DNA of 8,564 nt from an uncultured Spirochaetales bacterium. Its GTDB lineage: Bacteria > Spirochaetota > Spirochaetia > Sphaerochaetales > Sphaerochaetaceae. This document shows, piece by piece, positions 1 to 4,921 of the stretch. The DNA is taken from assembly GCA_945947045.1 (NCBI GenBank), contig CAMEXG010000083.1, forward strand, positions 1 to 8,564, written 5' to 3'. Each line of letters opens with the position of its first letter. Within the stretch, counting starts at the first letter, position 1. The position numbers and the translations under genes are program-made. The notes below the pieces were generated by a model that was given only the letters and a program-made list of their open reading frames with translations, was not told the origin of the DNA and ran no database searches.

Positions 1-1
1 T

Positions 2-268
2 ATAGGCAGAACAAATGAAGATACCGTCTTTGCATGTAAAGTAGTTTTTTCAGATTATTCAAAGGAGTACTTGTACATAGCTCCAGACGGATCGTACTAT
101 CCCGGAATGAAGGCACTTGTTCCCGCAGGAGTAAACGATAGTCTGAAAATCGTAGAAATAAAAAGTCTCCACGCCCTTTCAAAAGAGAAAGACGCAGAGA
201 CCATCAGTAGATGCAAAAGGATTATCTCGCACTACCCGAATAAAGATAAGACCAATATTCCTCTTTAG
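2..268 (+). CDS. 3' end of an unrecognised protein (5' end outside window)
   Basis: An open frame enters from the left edge with no stop and ends at TAG (266-268), leaving 88 codons. A TTG at 71 could be read as a start, but the frame is open upstream of it and no Shine-Dalgarno sequence sits at the usual distance, so a gene cut by the window edge is the better reading. The visible part has a hydrophobic/aromatic stretch (FACKVVFSDYS, YLYIAPDG), then a Tyr-Pro-Gly-Met segment followed by LVPAG and an IVEI strand, and a charged tail with SKEKDAETISRCKR. The PG-x-x-x-LVPxG pattern resembles a small beta-barrel-like module seen in hypothetical and primosomal-like proteins; this is an impression from memory, not a family assignment. 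No signal peptide or membrane segment is visible. It converges on the SDR gene, with only 9 nt between the stop codons. Confidence 0.55.
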   Translation: MGRTNEDTVFACKVVFSDYSKEYLYIAPDGSYYPGMKALVPAGVNDSLKIVEIKSLHALSKEKDAETISRCKRIISHYPNKDKTNIPL

Positions 269-273
269 GAATA
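256..273. terminator. Candidate weak bidirectional hairpin between convergent genes
   Basis: TATTCCT-CTTT-AGGAATA forms a perfect 7-bp stem with a 4-nt loop. It spans the stop codon of the left-edge gene (266-268) and lies just beyond the stop of the convergent SDR gene (278-280). The stem is AT-rich and neither side carries a strong T tract; on the minus strand it is followed by TTGGTCTTATCTTT. It may slow or end transcription from both sides, but it is a poor match to a classical intrinsic terminator. Confidence 0.3.
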
Positions 274-277
274 ACCG

Positions 278-1015
278 TTATGTTCTTGCTGCTCCATCAA
301 CCTTTACAACAAGGCCTGTGATATATGAAGCCATTTCGGAAGCCAAGAATAAATAAGCATTTGCAATATCTTCAGGCTCTCCGACTCTTCCAAGAGGAAT
401 TCCTGCCGATACCCTGTCAACCATTTCTTTTGGAAGGTTAGCAAGCATATCGGTTCTGGTTACACCAGGAGCTACAGCGTTTACTCTGATACCGTCCTTA
501 GCAAGCTCTCTTGAAAGAGATTTCACAAGACCGTTTACAGCAAACTTTGAAGCTGGGTAAGCACAACCGGATGGCTGACCGTACTCACCAACCATACTTG
601 AAGTGCAGATAATGGTGCCACCTCCCTGTTCCTTCATTATTCTTGCTGCAGCCTGAGTGCAGACAAAAACAGCTGTAACGTTGATATCCATTACTTTCTC
701 AAACTCATCGAGAGTAAAGTCATAGATACTTGTCTTGGATGAAATACCTGCATTATTTGCAAGAATATCGATTCTACCGAATCTATTTCTAACTTCCTCA
801 AAGGCCGTCTTCACCTCCTCTGGATCAGTCAGATTAGGCCAAAGACCCATGACTCTGTCTTTATACTCTGAAAGCTTCTCCAAAGCCTTGTCTACAGACT
901 CTTTTCTAGAACCCAACAGTGCAACATTGGCACCATTATCAAGATAAGTCTTAACGATTGAGAAACCTATTCCTCTGGTTCCGCCTGTTACTATAGCTGT
1001 TTTTCCTTTTAGCAT
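278..1015 (-). CDS. SDR-family NAD(P)-dependent oxidoreductase (FabG-like)
   Basis: This 245-aa protein is a classical short-chain dehydrogenase/reductase, a soluble Rossmann-fold enzyme that reduces a ketone or oxidises an alcohol with NAD(P)(H). The glycine-rich cofactor motif TGGTRGIG is at residues 10-17 and NNAG at 87-90. Asn112, Ser140, Tyr153 and Lys157 (in YPASK) complete the catalytic tetrad, and PG at 183-184 follows. Arg37 just after the second beta strand (GSRK) suggests a preference for NADP(H). The length is typical. The start is fixed by ATG at 1013-1015 with GAGGGGG (1021-1027) upstream. It follows rubrerythrin by 30 nt on the same strand and is probably its co-transcribed neighbour in a peroxide-responsive operon. 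The family is very broad. FabG-like sequence alone does not prove a role in fatty-acid synthesis, and a glucose/gluconate-type dehydrogenase or a carbonyl-detoxifying reductase is equally possible. Family certain, substrate unknown. Confidence 0.93.
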   Translation of the reverse strand: MLKGKTAIVTGGTRGIGFSIVKTYLDNGANVALLGSRKESVDKALEKLSEYKDRVMGLWPNLTDPEEVKTAFEEVRNRFGRIDILANNAGISSKTSIYDFTLDEFEKVMDINVTAVFVCTQAAARIMKEQGGGTIICTSSMVGEYGQPSGCAYPASKFAVNGLVKSLSRELAKDGIRVNAVAPGVTRTDMLANLPKEMVDRVSAGIPLGRVGEPEDIANAYLFLASEMASYITGLVVKVDGAART

Positions 1016-1045
1016 TTTATCCCCCTCATATTGAGAATAATCAGA

Positions 1046-1585
1046 TTAATAATTCTCTGCGTGTACTTCGAAATAACTCTTTGGGTGGTTGCATGTCGGA
1101 CATACTTCAGGAGCCTTTGTACCAACGATGATATGTCCACAGTTTCTGCATTCCCAGATCTTTACTTCACTCTTTTCAAATACTGCAAGAGTCTCAACAT
1201 TCTTCAAGAGTGCTCTATATCTCTCTTCATGGTGTCTCTCGATCTCTGCAACAAGACGGAACTTTGCAGCAAGTTCAGGGAAACCTTCTTCTTCTGCTGT
1301 CTTTGCAAAACCATCATACATATCCGTCCACTCATAGTTCTCGCCCTCAGCAGCAGCCTTAAGGTTTGCTGCAGTGTCGCCGATTCCCTGGAGTTCCTTG
1401 AACCACAACTTCGCATGCTCTTTTTCATTGTCAGCAGTCTTCAAGAAGAGTGCAGAAATCTGCTCATAACCCTCTTTCTTGGCAACCGATGCAAAGTATG
1501 TATACTTGTTCCTTGCCTGGCTTTCTCCTGCGAAAGCATCCATGAGATTCTTCTCTGTCTTTGTTCCACTGTACTTGTTTTCCAT
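1046..1585 (-). CDS. rbr: Rubrerythrin (NAD(P)H-dependent peroxide reductase)
   Basis: This 179-aa cytoplasmic protein has the two-domain layout of classical rubrerythrin: an N-terminal ferritin-like four-helix domain with a diiron site and a C-terminal rubredoxin-like domain. Diiron ligand candidates are Glu21 (AGESQARNKY), Glu54 and His57 (ExxH), a glutamate within 98-100, and Glu116/His119 (second ExxH). The rubredoxin iron is held by C146xxC149 and C162xxC165. Rubrerythrins reduce H2O2 to water in anaerobes, taking electrons through rubredoxin or an NADH-linked reductase. AAAGGAT (1592-1598) precedes the ATG. It lies 29 nt downstream of the perR-like gene and 30 nt upstream of the SDR gene, on the same strand, so control by the PerR-type operators upstream of perR is likely. 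All expected metal ligands appear present and nothing is truncated. Confidence 0.96.
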   Translation of the reverse strand: MENKYSGTKTEKNLMDAFAGESQARNKYTYFASVAKKEGYEQISALFLKTADNEKEHAKLWFKELQGIGDTAANLKAAAEGENYEWTDMYDGFAKTAEEEGFPELAAKFRLVAEIERHHEERYRALLKNVETLAVFEKSEVKIWECRNCGHIIVGTKAPEVCPTCNHPKSYFEVHAENY

Positions 1586-1614
1586 TGTTTCATCCTTTGT
1601 CTGACTAGACGTTT

Positions 1615-2004
1615 TTATTTTCTCCCTAAGGAGTTATTCAGATTATATTGCCCTATACAATCAGGGCAAAGCCAATTTATCTTAAGGTCGTAGGATTCAA
1701 CCTCCACCCCAAGTTCCTTTTTTAATGAAGAAGTCATGTCCTTAAGATAAACATCCTTTATCTTTTCACATTTTATGCAGACCAAGTGATCATGACGCAT
1801 TGTTCTGTCATAGCGACATGAGTTGTTGTCCAGAACAATTCTCCTAATCAGTCCTTCGTCTGTAAGCTTATTGAGGTTGTTATAGCAGGTCGCTTTTACA
1901 ACACCTGGATACTTCTTCTTTAGTAATTCATAGACTTCATCTGCAGAGAGATGTTCACAAGAATTTAAAATGATATTCAGTATTTCTAATTCATATTTAG
2001 TCAT
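1615..2004 (-). CDS. perR: Fur-family peroxide-sensing repressor, PerR-like
   Basis: This 129-aa metalloregulator should act as a DNA-binding dimer that represses peroxide-defence genes until its regulatory iron is oxidised. An N-terminal winged helix contains HLSADEVY and ATCYNNLNKL. Counted from the ATG, the structural zinc site is C76xxC79 and C113xxC116. Regulatory-metal candidates are His18, Asp66, His71, His73 and Asp84. They match Bacillus PerR H37/D85/H91/H93/D104 in order and nearly in spacing, and the Asp in RYD (rather than Glu) is the PerR signature that separates it from Fur. Start choice: GTG at 2008-2010 would sit inside the Shine-Dalgarno sequence, whereas ATG at 2002-2004 lies 5 nt after AGAGG (2010-2014), so the ATG is preferred. 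The protein lacks the usual N-terminal extension with its Gln-Arg segment. It heads the perR-rbr-SDR unit and is preceded by two PerR-like boxes, implying autoregulation. Confidence 0.87.
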   Translation of the reverse strand: MTKYELEILNIILNSCEHLSADEVYELLKKKYPGVVKATCYNNLNKLTDEGLIRRIVLDNNSCRYDRTMRHDHLVCIKCEKIKDVYLKDMTSSLKKELGVEVESYDLKINWLCPDCIGQYNLNNSLGRK

Positions 2005-2009
2005 AAACA

Positions 2010-2014
2010 CCTCT
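2010..2014 (-). promoter_or_regulatory. Shine-Dalgarno that fixes the perR start
   Basis: AGAGG on the minus strand lies 5 nt before the ATG at 2002-2004. A start at the in-frame GTG (2008-2010) would overlap this site, so the protein begins Met-Thr-Lys rather than two residues earlier. Confidence 0.7.
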
Positions 2015-2015
2015 T

Positions 2016-2032
2016 TTTAGAATGATTCTAAA
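2016..2032. promoter_or_regulatory. PerR-box-like operator, proximal
   Basis: TTTAGAATGATTCTAAA is a perfect inverted repeat with 8-bp arms around a single central base (2024). Its inner 15 bases, TTAGAATGATTCTAA, have the 7-1-7 layout of the Bacillus PerR box TTATAATnATTATAA, with one symmetrical change per arm. It covers the predicted transcription start (about 2029) and ends just upstream of the Shine-Dalgarno sequence, a position where bound repressor would block initiation. Confidence 0.78.
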
Positions 2033-2035
2033 TTT

Positions 2036-2063
2036 ATTATATTGATTCTAATTTATAAGTCAA
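2036..2063 (-). promoter_or_regulatory. Sigma70-type promoter of the perR-rbr-SDR operon
   Basis: On the minus strand, TTGACT (2058-2063) is followed after 16 bp by a perfect TATAAT (2036-2041). The predicted start lies near 2029, giving a leader of about 25 nt. Both PerR-like boxes overlap the -10 or start region. No other convincing promoter is seen in the 29-30 nt gaps within the operon, so this one probably serves all three genes. Confidence 0.72.
2037..2051. promoter_or_regulatory. PerR-box-like operator, distal (imperfect)
   Basis: TTATATTGATTCTAA matches the proximal box at 13 of 15 positions and the PerR consensus TTATAATnATTATAA at all but two positions outside the free central base. 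Its right arm ATTCTAA is identical to that of the proximal box. Its centre (2044) is exactly 20 bp from the proximal centre (2024), about two helical turns, so two dimers could bind the same face of the DNA. It overlaps the -10 hexamer and the spacer. Confidence 0.62.
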
Positions 2064-2232
2064 GTAGTTTCTTTATCTAAATATACGAAAACTGAAGAGA
2101 AAAGGAGGTGTATATTTCAACAAAGGAGCTCGATTGTTCAATCATATTTATTTTTGTAATAAGAAACTGCTGTCTCATTTAGTTTGGTTACTAACTCTTT
2201 GATATCCTTTTTTTAACTAATAGTTGGAATAA

Positions 2233-2367
2233 ATGAAAAAGAATCAAAGTATTATTCACGCTATCAGAAAAACACTCTTTTGTGTTTCTAACAACTTGTT
2301 GAACAGCAGAAAGAACAACGAAGACAATAGTGTCTCGATTACACCAAAAGAATTAAAACCTAAATAA
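2233..2367 (+). CDS. Possible small protein, 44 aa, unknown
   Basis: An ATG-initiated frame of 44 codons ends at TAA (2365-2367). The predicted peptide begins MKKNQSIIHAIRK, has a short mildly hydrophobic stretch (TLFCVSNNLL, residues 14-23), then a Lys/Asn/Asp/Ser-rich section, and ends ITPKELKPK. It is basic overall and has one cysteine. The ribosome-binding signal is weak (GGAA at 2226-2229, only 3 nt before ATG) and no clear promoter is seen. It runs against the flanking minus-strand genes, and its 3' end overlaps the tRNA terminator. I recognise no family. A chance ORF in AT-rich DNA is a real possibility. Confidence 0.3.
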   Translation: MKKNQSIIHAIRKTLFCVSNNLLNSRKNNEDNSVSITPKELKPK

Positions 2368-2389
2368 CAAAAGGCCCCGATTTGGAGCC
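2361..2389 (-). terminator. Rho-independent terminator of tRNA-Ala (and perhaps the ABC operon)
   Basis: On the minus strand, GGCTCC-AAATC-GGGGCC forms a 6-bp GC-rich stem (one G:U pair) with a 5-nt loop (2373-2389), followed by TTTTGTTATTT. It starts 16 nt past the tRNA 3' end. No T tract follows the hairpin on the plus strand, so it acts on minus-strand transcripts. Confidence 0.75.
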
Positions 2390-2404
2390 CAAACACACGT
2401 TAAT

Positions 2405-2477
2405 TGGAGCCGACGAGACTCGAACTCGCCACATTCTGATTGCGAACCAGACTCTCTACCAGATGAGATACGGCCCC
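2405..2477 (-). tRNA. tRNA-Ala (anticodon CGC)
   Basis: The 73-nt minus-strand sequence folds as a full cloverleaf. The acceptor stem GGGGCCG/CGGCTCC contains the G3:U70 pair that identifies alanine tRNA, with discriminator A73. The D arm is TCTC-ATCTGGTA-GAGA with G18G19. The anticodon arm is TCTGG-TTCGCAA-TCAGA with anticodon CGC (reads GCG), and the T arm is GCGAG-TTCGAGT-CTCGT. The 3' CCA is not encoded (ATTA follows A73), so it must be added by nucleotidyltransferase. Position 10 is T (paired with A25) instead of the usual G, and position 15 is T with G48, reversing the purine-pyrimidine order of the Levitt pair. It lies 27 nt after the ABC ATPase gene. Confidence 0.92.
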
Positions 2478-2488
2478 GACTACCTATT

Positions 2489-2516
2489 ATTCTAGTTTCT
2501 TTATTCACTCTTTAAA
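2489..2516 (-). promoter_or_regulatory. Possible tRNA-Ala promoter
   Basis: On the minus strand, TAGAAT (2489-2494) sits 12-17 nt upstream of the mature tRNA 5' end, with a weak TTTAAA (2511-2516) 16 bp before it. The -10 placement suits a start near 2482. The -35 is poor and overlaps the end of the ATPase gene, so read-through from the ABC operon is an alternative. Confidence 0.3.
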
Positions 2517-3269
2517 AGATGTAATGAATGTTTTTGTTCTTTCTTCTTTTGGATCACAAAAGAGTACTTCAGGCTCACCCTCTTCCACAATGTATCCATT
2601 CTCCATGAAAATGGCCCAATCGGAAATACTACGGGCAAAGTTCATCTCATGAGTAACTACAACCATGGTCATATCTTTTTCAGATAAATCTCTTATCACT
2701 GACAACACCTGTCGTGTAAGCTCAGGATCCAATGCTGAAGTAGGCTCGTCAAAGAAAAGAATCTTAGGATCCATTACAAGAGCTCTAGCAATGGAAACCC
2801 TCTGTTTCTGCCCTCCGGAGAGCTGTGACGGATATGAGTAGGCCTTATCCAAGAGATTCATATCTTTCAATACCTCAATAGCCCTTTCTTCAGCCTCTTC
2901 TTTGCTTCTTGAGAGGACAGCCCTCTGGGCCTCTGTTATATTCCTCATCACAGTAAAGTGGGGGAAGAGATTGAAAGATTGGAATACAAGCCCGGTTTTC
3001 AGCATTATGGAATGCATCTCTTTAGTGGAAGCATACACAGCTTTTCCATTTTGGGATTTAAATAGAGAATCTCCGTCTATTGTAAGACTACCCCCATCAG
3101 CTGTCTCAAGCTGAGTGATTATTCTCAACAGTGTAGACTTTCCACTACCTGACGGGCCGATTATTGAAAGAACCTTTCCTTTTTCAAGGGAAAAAGATAT
3201 GTCTTTCAAAACCTCTGTACTTCCAAAAGATTTCTCTATGTGCTCGGCCTTTACCATAATATCTGCCAT
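2505..3269 (-). CDS. Polar amino acid ABC transporter, ATP-binding subunit
   Basis: This 254-aa nucleotide-binding subunit (GlnQ/HisP type) powers uptake of a polar amino acid by dimerising at the inner face of the membrane. All ABC motifs are intact: Walker A GPSGSGKST (38-46), Q-loop Gln97 (VFQSFNLF), signature LSGGQKQR (150-157), Walker B ILFFDE (170-175), D-loop SALD (178-181) and switch His207. It is about 10 residues longer than typical, the extra length falling between the first beta strands and the Q-loop (about 68-90). AGGAGA (3275-3280) precedes the ATG and overlaps the permease stop codon, so translation is probably coupled. It is the last gene of a binding protein-permease-ATPase operon, with the tRNA gene close behind. 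The substrate cannot be read from this subunit. Confidence 0.95.
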   Translation of the reverse strand: MADIMVKAEHIEKSFGSTEVLKDISFSLEKGKVLSIIGPSGSGKSTLLRIITQLETADGGSLTIDGDSLFKSQNGKAVYASTKEMHSIMLKTGLVFQSFNLFPHFTVMRNITEAQRAVLSRSKEEAEERAIEVLKDMNLLDKAYSYPSQLSGGQKQRVSIARALVMDPKILFFDEPTSALDPELTRQVLSVIRDLSEKDMTMVVVTHEMNFARSISDWAIFMENGYIVEEGEPEVLFCDPKEERTKTFITSFKE

Positions 3270-3279
3270 TATCTTCTCC

Positions 3280-3906
3280 TCAATACTGCATCTTGCTTTC
3301 TAATAGATCGAATACTCTTGATACCAGATAGTTCATAATGAAATAAAAGACACCGGCAATAAATATCGGCATAGTAGAGAACTGTCTGGAGGATGCCGTC
3401 TGAGCGATTCTAAAGAGTTCGACGACTCCGATAGTGGAGGCCAGCGCCGTATCTTTTACAAGTGTAATAACCTCGTTTCCTACACTAGGAAGTACATTCT
3501 TCACCACTTGTGGCAAGACAATATGAAGGAATGTATAGCTTTTTGAAAAGCCAAGGACTTTTGCCGCCTCCCTCTGTCCATTATCCAAAGCTTGGAGTCC
3601 AGAGCGGTATATTTCTCCAAAGTAGGCGGCATAGTTCAGAACAAAAGCCAGAATCGCAGAAGCAAACCTGGGAAGAGAGGCATTAAATATATAGTAAGGT
3701 GCAAAATAAAAGAAGAGCAGCTGCAGCAACAGCGGTGTTCCTCTCATTATCTGTATATAAGTGTCGACTAAGACTCTCACAACCTTTACTTTGCTCATTC
3801 TCCCCAAGGCTACCAAGAAGCCAAGGGGAAGAGCCATTATGAGAGTAAGAAAGAATACTTCTAGGGAAGTGACCGTCCCTGAAAGAAGTTGCTCTATCAA
3901 CTTCAT
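3280..3906 (-). CDS. Polar amino acid ABC transporter, permease subunit
   Basis: This 208-aa inner-membrane protein belongs to the HisM/GlnP permease family (PAAT importers). Hydrophobic segments are visible at about 12-36, 57-75, 82-98, 137-160 and 180-197. The conserved RGTPLLLQLLF stretch is at 55-65. The EAA loop that docks on the ATPase is REAAKVLGFSKSYTF followed by VLPQ (112-133). One permease gene implies a homodimer in the complex. It starts 2 nt after the binding-protein stop; its Shine-Dalgarno sequence (AGG in GTAGGTAAGTAAGC) lies inside the end of that gene, so expression is probably coupled. The length is normal for the family and nothing is broken. Substrate class (polar amino acid) comes from family membership; the exact amino acid is unknown. 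Confidence 0.94.
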   Translation of the reverse strand: MKLIEQLLSGTVTSLEVFFLTLIMALPLGFLVALGRMSKVKVVRVLVDTYIQIMRGTPLLLQLLFFYFAPYYIFNASLPRFASAILAFVLNYAAYFGEIYRSGLQALDNGQREAAKVLGFSKSYTFLHIVLPQVVKNVLPSVGNEVITLVKDTALASTIGVVELFRIAQTASSRQFSTMPIFIAGVFYFIMNYLVSRVFDLLESKMQY

Positions 3907-3908
3907 GC

Positions 3909-4718
3909 TTACTTACCTACTACTGTGATATCTGCACCGAACCACTGTGTTGCAATTTCTGCAAGCTTGCCGCTGTCTTTGAGAGCATAGAGTTCTTTCT
4001 CCACTGCTTCACAAAGAGCTACTTCACCTTTCCTGAATCCGATTACATACTCTTCTGCACAGAGTGTTTCACCAAGAATTCTGAAGTCTTTACCGGAGCG
4101 GTTGATATTGTCATTGGCGACCAGAAGATCCATAACTACTGCATCCACTCCACCGATCTCAAGGTCCATGAGAGCTGTCAGATAGTCTCTATAAGGGACA
4201 ATTTCTTTTACAGAATCTTCAAAACCTTCTGTATCATAGATAGCTTCTTCTCCACTGGAACCAGCTTGGACACCAACACTCTTACCCTTAAGGTCTGCCA
4301 AAGTATTAACGGAGCTTGATGATTTCACCACTACAACCTGAGCGTTATTTACATAAGATGTAGAAAGAGTCATTGACTTTTCCCTCTCTTCAGTCTTTGT
4401 AAATCCATTCCAAATACAATCGATCTGGCCTGTTGCAAGTTCCTGTTCCTTTGCACTCCAATCAATTGGCTGACACTTAAGTTCTACTCCAAGTCCCTTA
4501 CATACTTCTTTAGCCAAGTCAATATCGAAGCCTACAATCTCATTGTTCTCATCTCTATAACCCATGGGCGGGAATGAATCGTCAAGACCCAAGACAAAAA
4601 CACCCTTGGCTTTGATCTTCTCCAAGGATTGATCCCCTGAGGTTTCAGATGCTCCCTGAGCAAAGATTGTAGTCACTACCATCAATAAAGCTATTGTTAT
4701 TACGACGATTTTTTTCAT
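3909..4718 (-). CDS. Amino acid ABC transporter substrate-binding protein (SBP family 3)
   Basis: This 269-aa exported protein captures an amino acid outside the inner membrane and delivers it to the permease. MKKIVVITIALLMVVTTIFA is a clear signal peptide (1-20), with likely cleavage before QGASE. There is no lipobox cysteine, so it looks like a soluble periplasmic protein. Family-3 hallmarks follow: DDSFPPMGYRDENNE, GFDIDLAKEV (63-72), TGQIDCIWNGFTKTEERE (with Arg112, the usual carboxylate-binding position) and GKSVGVQAGSSGE. Start choice: an in-frame ATG at 4758-4760 would add 14 residues with no good ribosome site, whereas ATG at 4716-4718 follows AGGAGA (4725-4730) by 6 nt and begins directly with the signal peptide. 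It leads the operon and diverges from tcdA. The A-Q-G-A-S-E junction resembles spirochaetal exported proteins. The ligand is unresolved. Confidence 0.94.
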   Translation of the reverse strand: MKKIVVITIALLMVVTTIFAQGASETSGDQSLEKIKAKGVFVLGLDDSFPPMGYRDENNEIVGFDIDLAKEVCKGLGVELKCQPIDWSAKEQELATGQIDCIWNGFTKTEEREKSMTLSTSYVNNAQVVVVKSSSSVNTLADLKGKSVGVQAGSSGEEAIYDTEGFEDSVKEIVPYRDYLTALMDLEIGGVDAVVMDLLVANDNINRSGKDFRILGETLCAEEYVIGFRKGEVALCEAVEKELYALKDSGKLAEIATQWFGADITVVGK

Positions 4719-4724
4719 TTTATT

Positions 4725-4730
4725 TCTCCT
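4725..4730 (-). promoter_or_regulatory. Shine-Dalgarno that fixes the binding-protein start
   Basis: AGGAGA on the minus strand lies 6 nt before the ATG at 4716-4718. It rules out the longer reading from 4760 and puts the signal peptide at the N terminus. Confidence 0.85.
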
Positions 4731-4750
4731 ATGGCACAAGATACTACACT

Positions 4751-4776
4751 GCTTTATCACTTTAGTCTAGTAAAGC
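4751..4776. promoter_or_regulatory. Inverted repeat in the ABC-operon leader
   Basis: GCTTTA (4751-4756) and TAAAGC (4771-4776) are perfect inverted arms separated by 14 bp, with CTTTAGTCTAGTAAAG, an imperfect inner palindrome, inside. The element lies between the candidate promoter and the start codon of the binding protein. It could be a repressor operator or a leader hairpin; its regulator is not identifiable. Confidence 0.3.
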
Positions 4777-4787
4777 AATAAATTATT

Positions 4788-4816
4788 TTGATATTATTTG
4801 AAAAAGTTATTATCGT
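4788..4816 (+). promoter_or_regulatory. Possible tcdA promoter
   Basis: TTGATA (4788-4793), a 17-bp spacer and TATCGT (4811-4816) give a plausible but imperfect sigma70 match, with a leader of about 105 nt that becomes purine-rich (GAGA-type repeats, 4869-4922). It overlaps the candidate promoter on the other strand. Confidence 0.3.
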
Positions 4817-4821
4817 AACAA
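4793..4821 (-). promoter_or_regulatory. Possible promoter of the amino acid ABC operon
   Basis: On the minus strand, TTGTTA (4816-4821), a 17-bp spacer and AATAAT (4793-4798) form a reasonable sigma70 promoter. It would start transcription near 4786, about 68 nt before the binding-protein ATG. Confidence 0.4.
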
Positions 4822-4831
4822 CAGACTCGTA

Positions 4832-4845
4832 ATATTCAAGAATAT
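4832..4845. repeat. Short palindrome in the divergent intergenic region
   Basis: ATATTCAAGAATAT has perfect 6-bp arms around AA. It lies between the divergent ABC operon and tcdA, just upstream of the candidate minus-strand promoter, where an activator or repressor could bind. It is AT-rich and may be chance. Confidence 0.25.
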
Positions 4846-4917
4846 ACAATTTCCATTTATACATACCTGAGAGAAAGAGATATAGACACTGGGCGAGAGA
4901 GAATAGAGAATAACAGT

Positions 4918-4921
4918 GAGG
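4918..4921 (+). promoter_or_regulatory. Shine-Dalgarno that fixes the tcdA start
   Basis: GAGG lies 6 nt before ATG at 4928-4930. The in-frame GTG at 4916-4918 overlaps this site and is therefore unlikely to be the start. Confidence 0.7.

Larger units (their letters stand above)
2064..2404. other. Gene-poor region between the perR promoter and tRNA-Ala
   Basis: About 340 bp of AT-rich sequence with no recognised gene. It contains two Shine-Dalgarno-like stretches on the plus strand (AGGAGGTG at 2103-2110, AAAGGAG at 2122-2128) without a nearby ATG, a T tract around 2207-2214, a 44-codon plus-strand ORF (2233-2367) and the minus-strand tRNA terminator (2361-2389). I found no rRNA, tmRNA, 6S or riboswitch signature by eye. 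Confidence 0.6.

Noticed and set aside
1031..1693. A 220-codon open frame on the plus strand opposite rubrerythrin
   Set aside because: It is fully antisense to rbr and the perR end, its translation is Cys/Phe/Leu-rich without domain features, and the minus-strand frames carry complete conserved motifs. It is a shadow.
2204..2232. AACTAATAGTT repeat next to a T tract as a terminator
   Set aside because: The T tract lies before, not after, the short 4-bp stem on the plus strand, and the minus strand has A's there, so it does not fit an intrinsic terminator on either strand.
2405..2477. tRNA gene as an integration (att) site for a mobile element
   Set aside because: No integrase gene, and no second copy of the tRNA 3' end beyond the 8-nt match in the terminator, is present in the window.
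3405..3420. ATTCTAA half-site as another PerR box
   Set aside because: Only one arm is present, inside the permease coding sequence, with no matching inverted arm.
4719..4760. Upstream ATG at 4760 for the substrate-binding protein
   Set aside because: It would place 14 residues with Cys and Arg before the signal peptide; the ATG at 4718 has AGGAGA at 6 nt.
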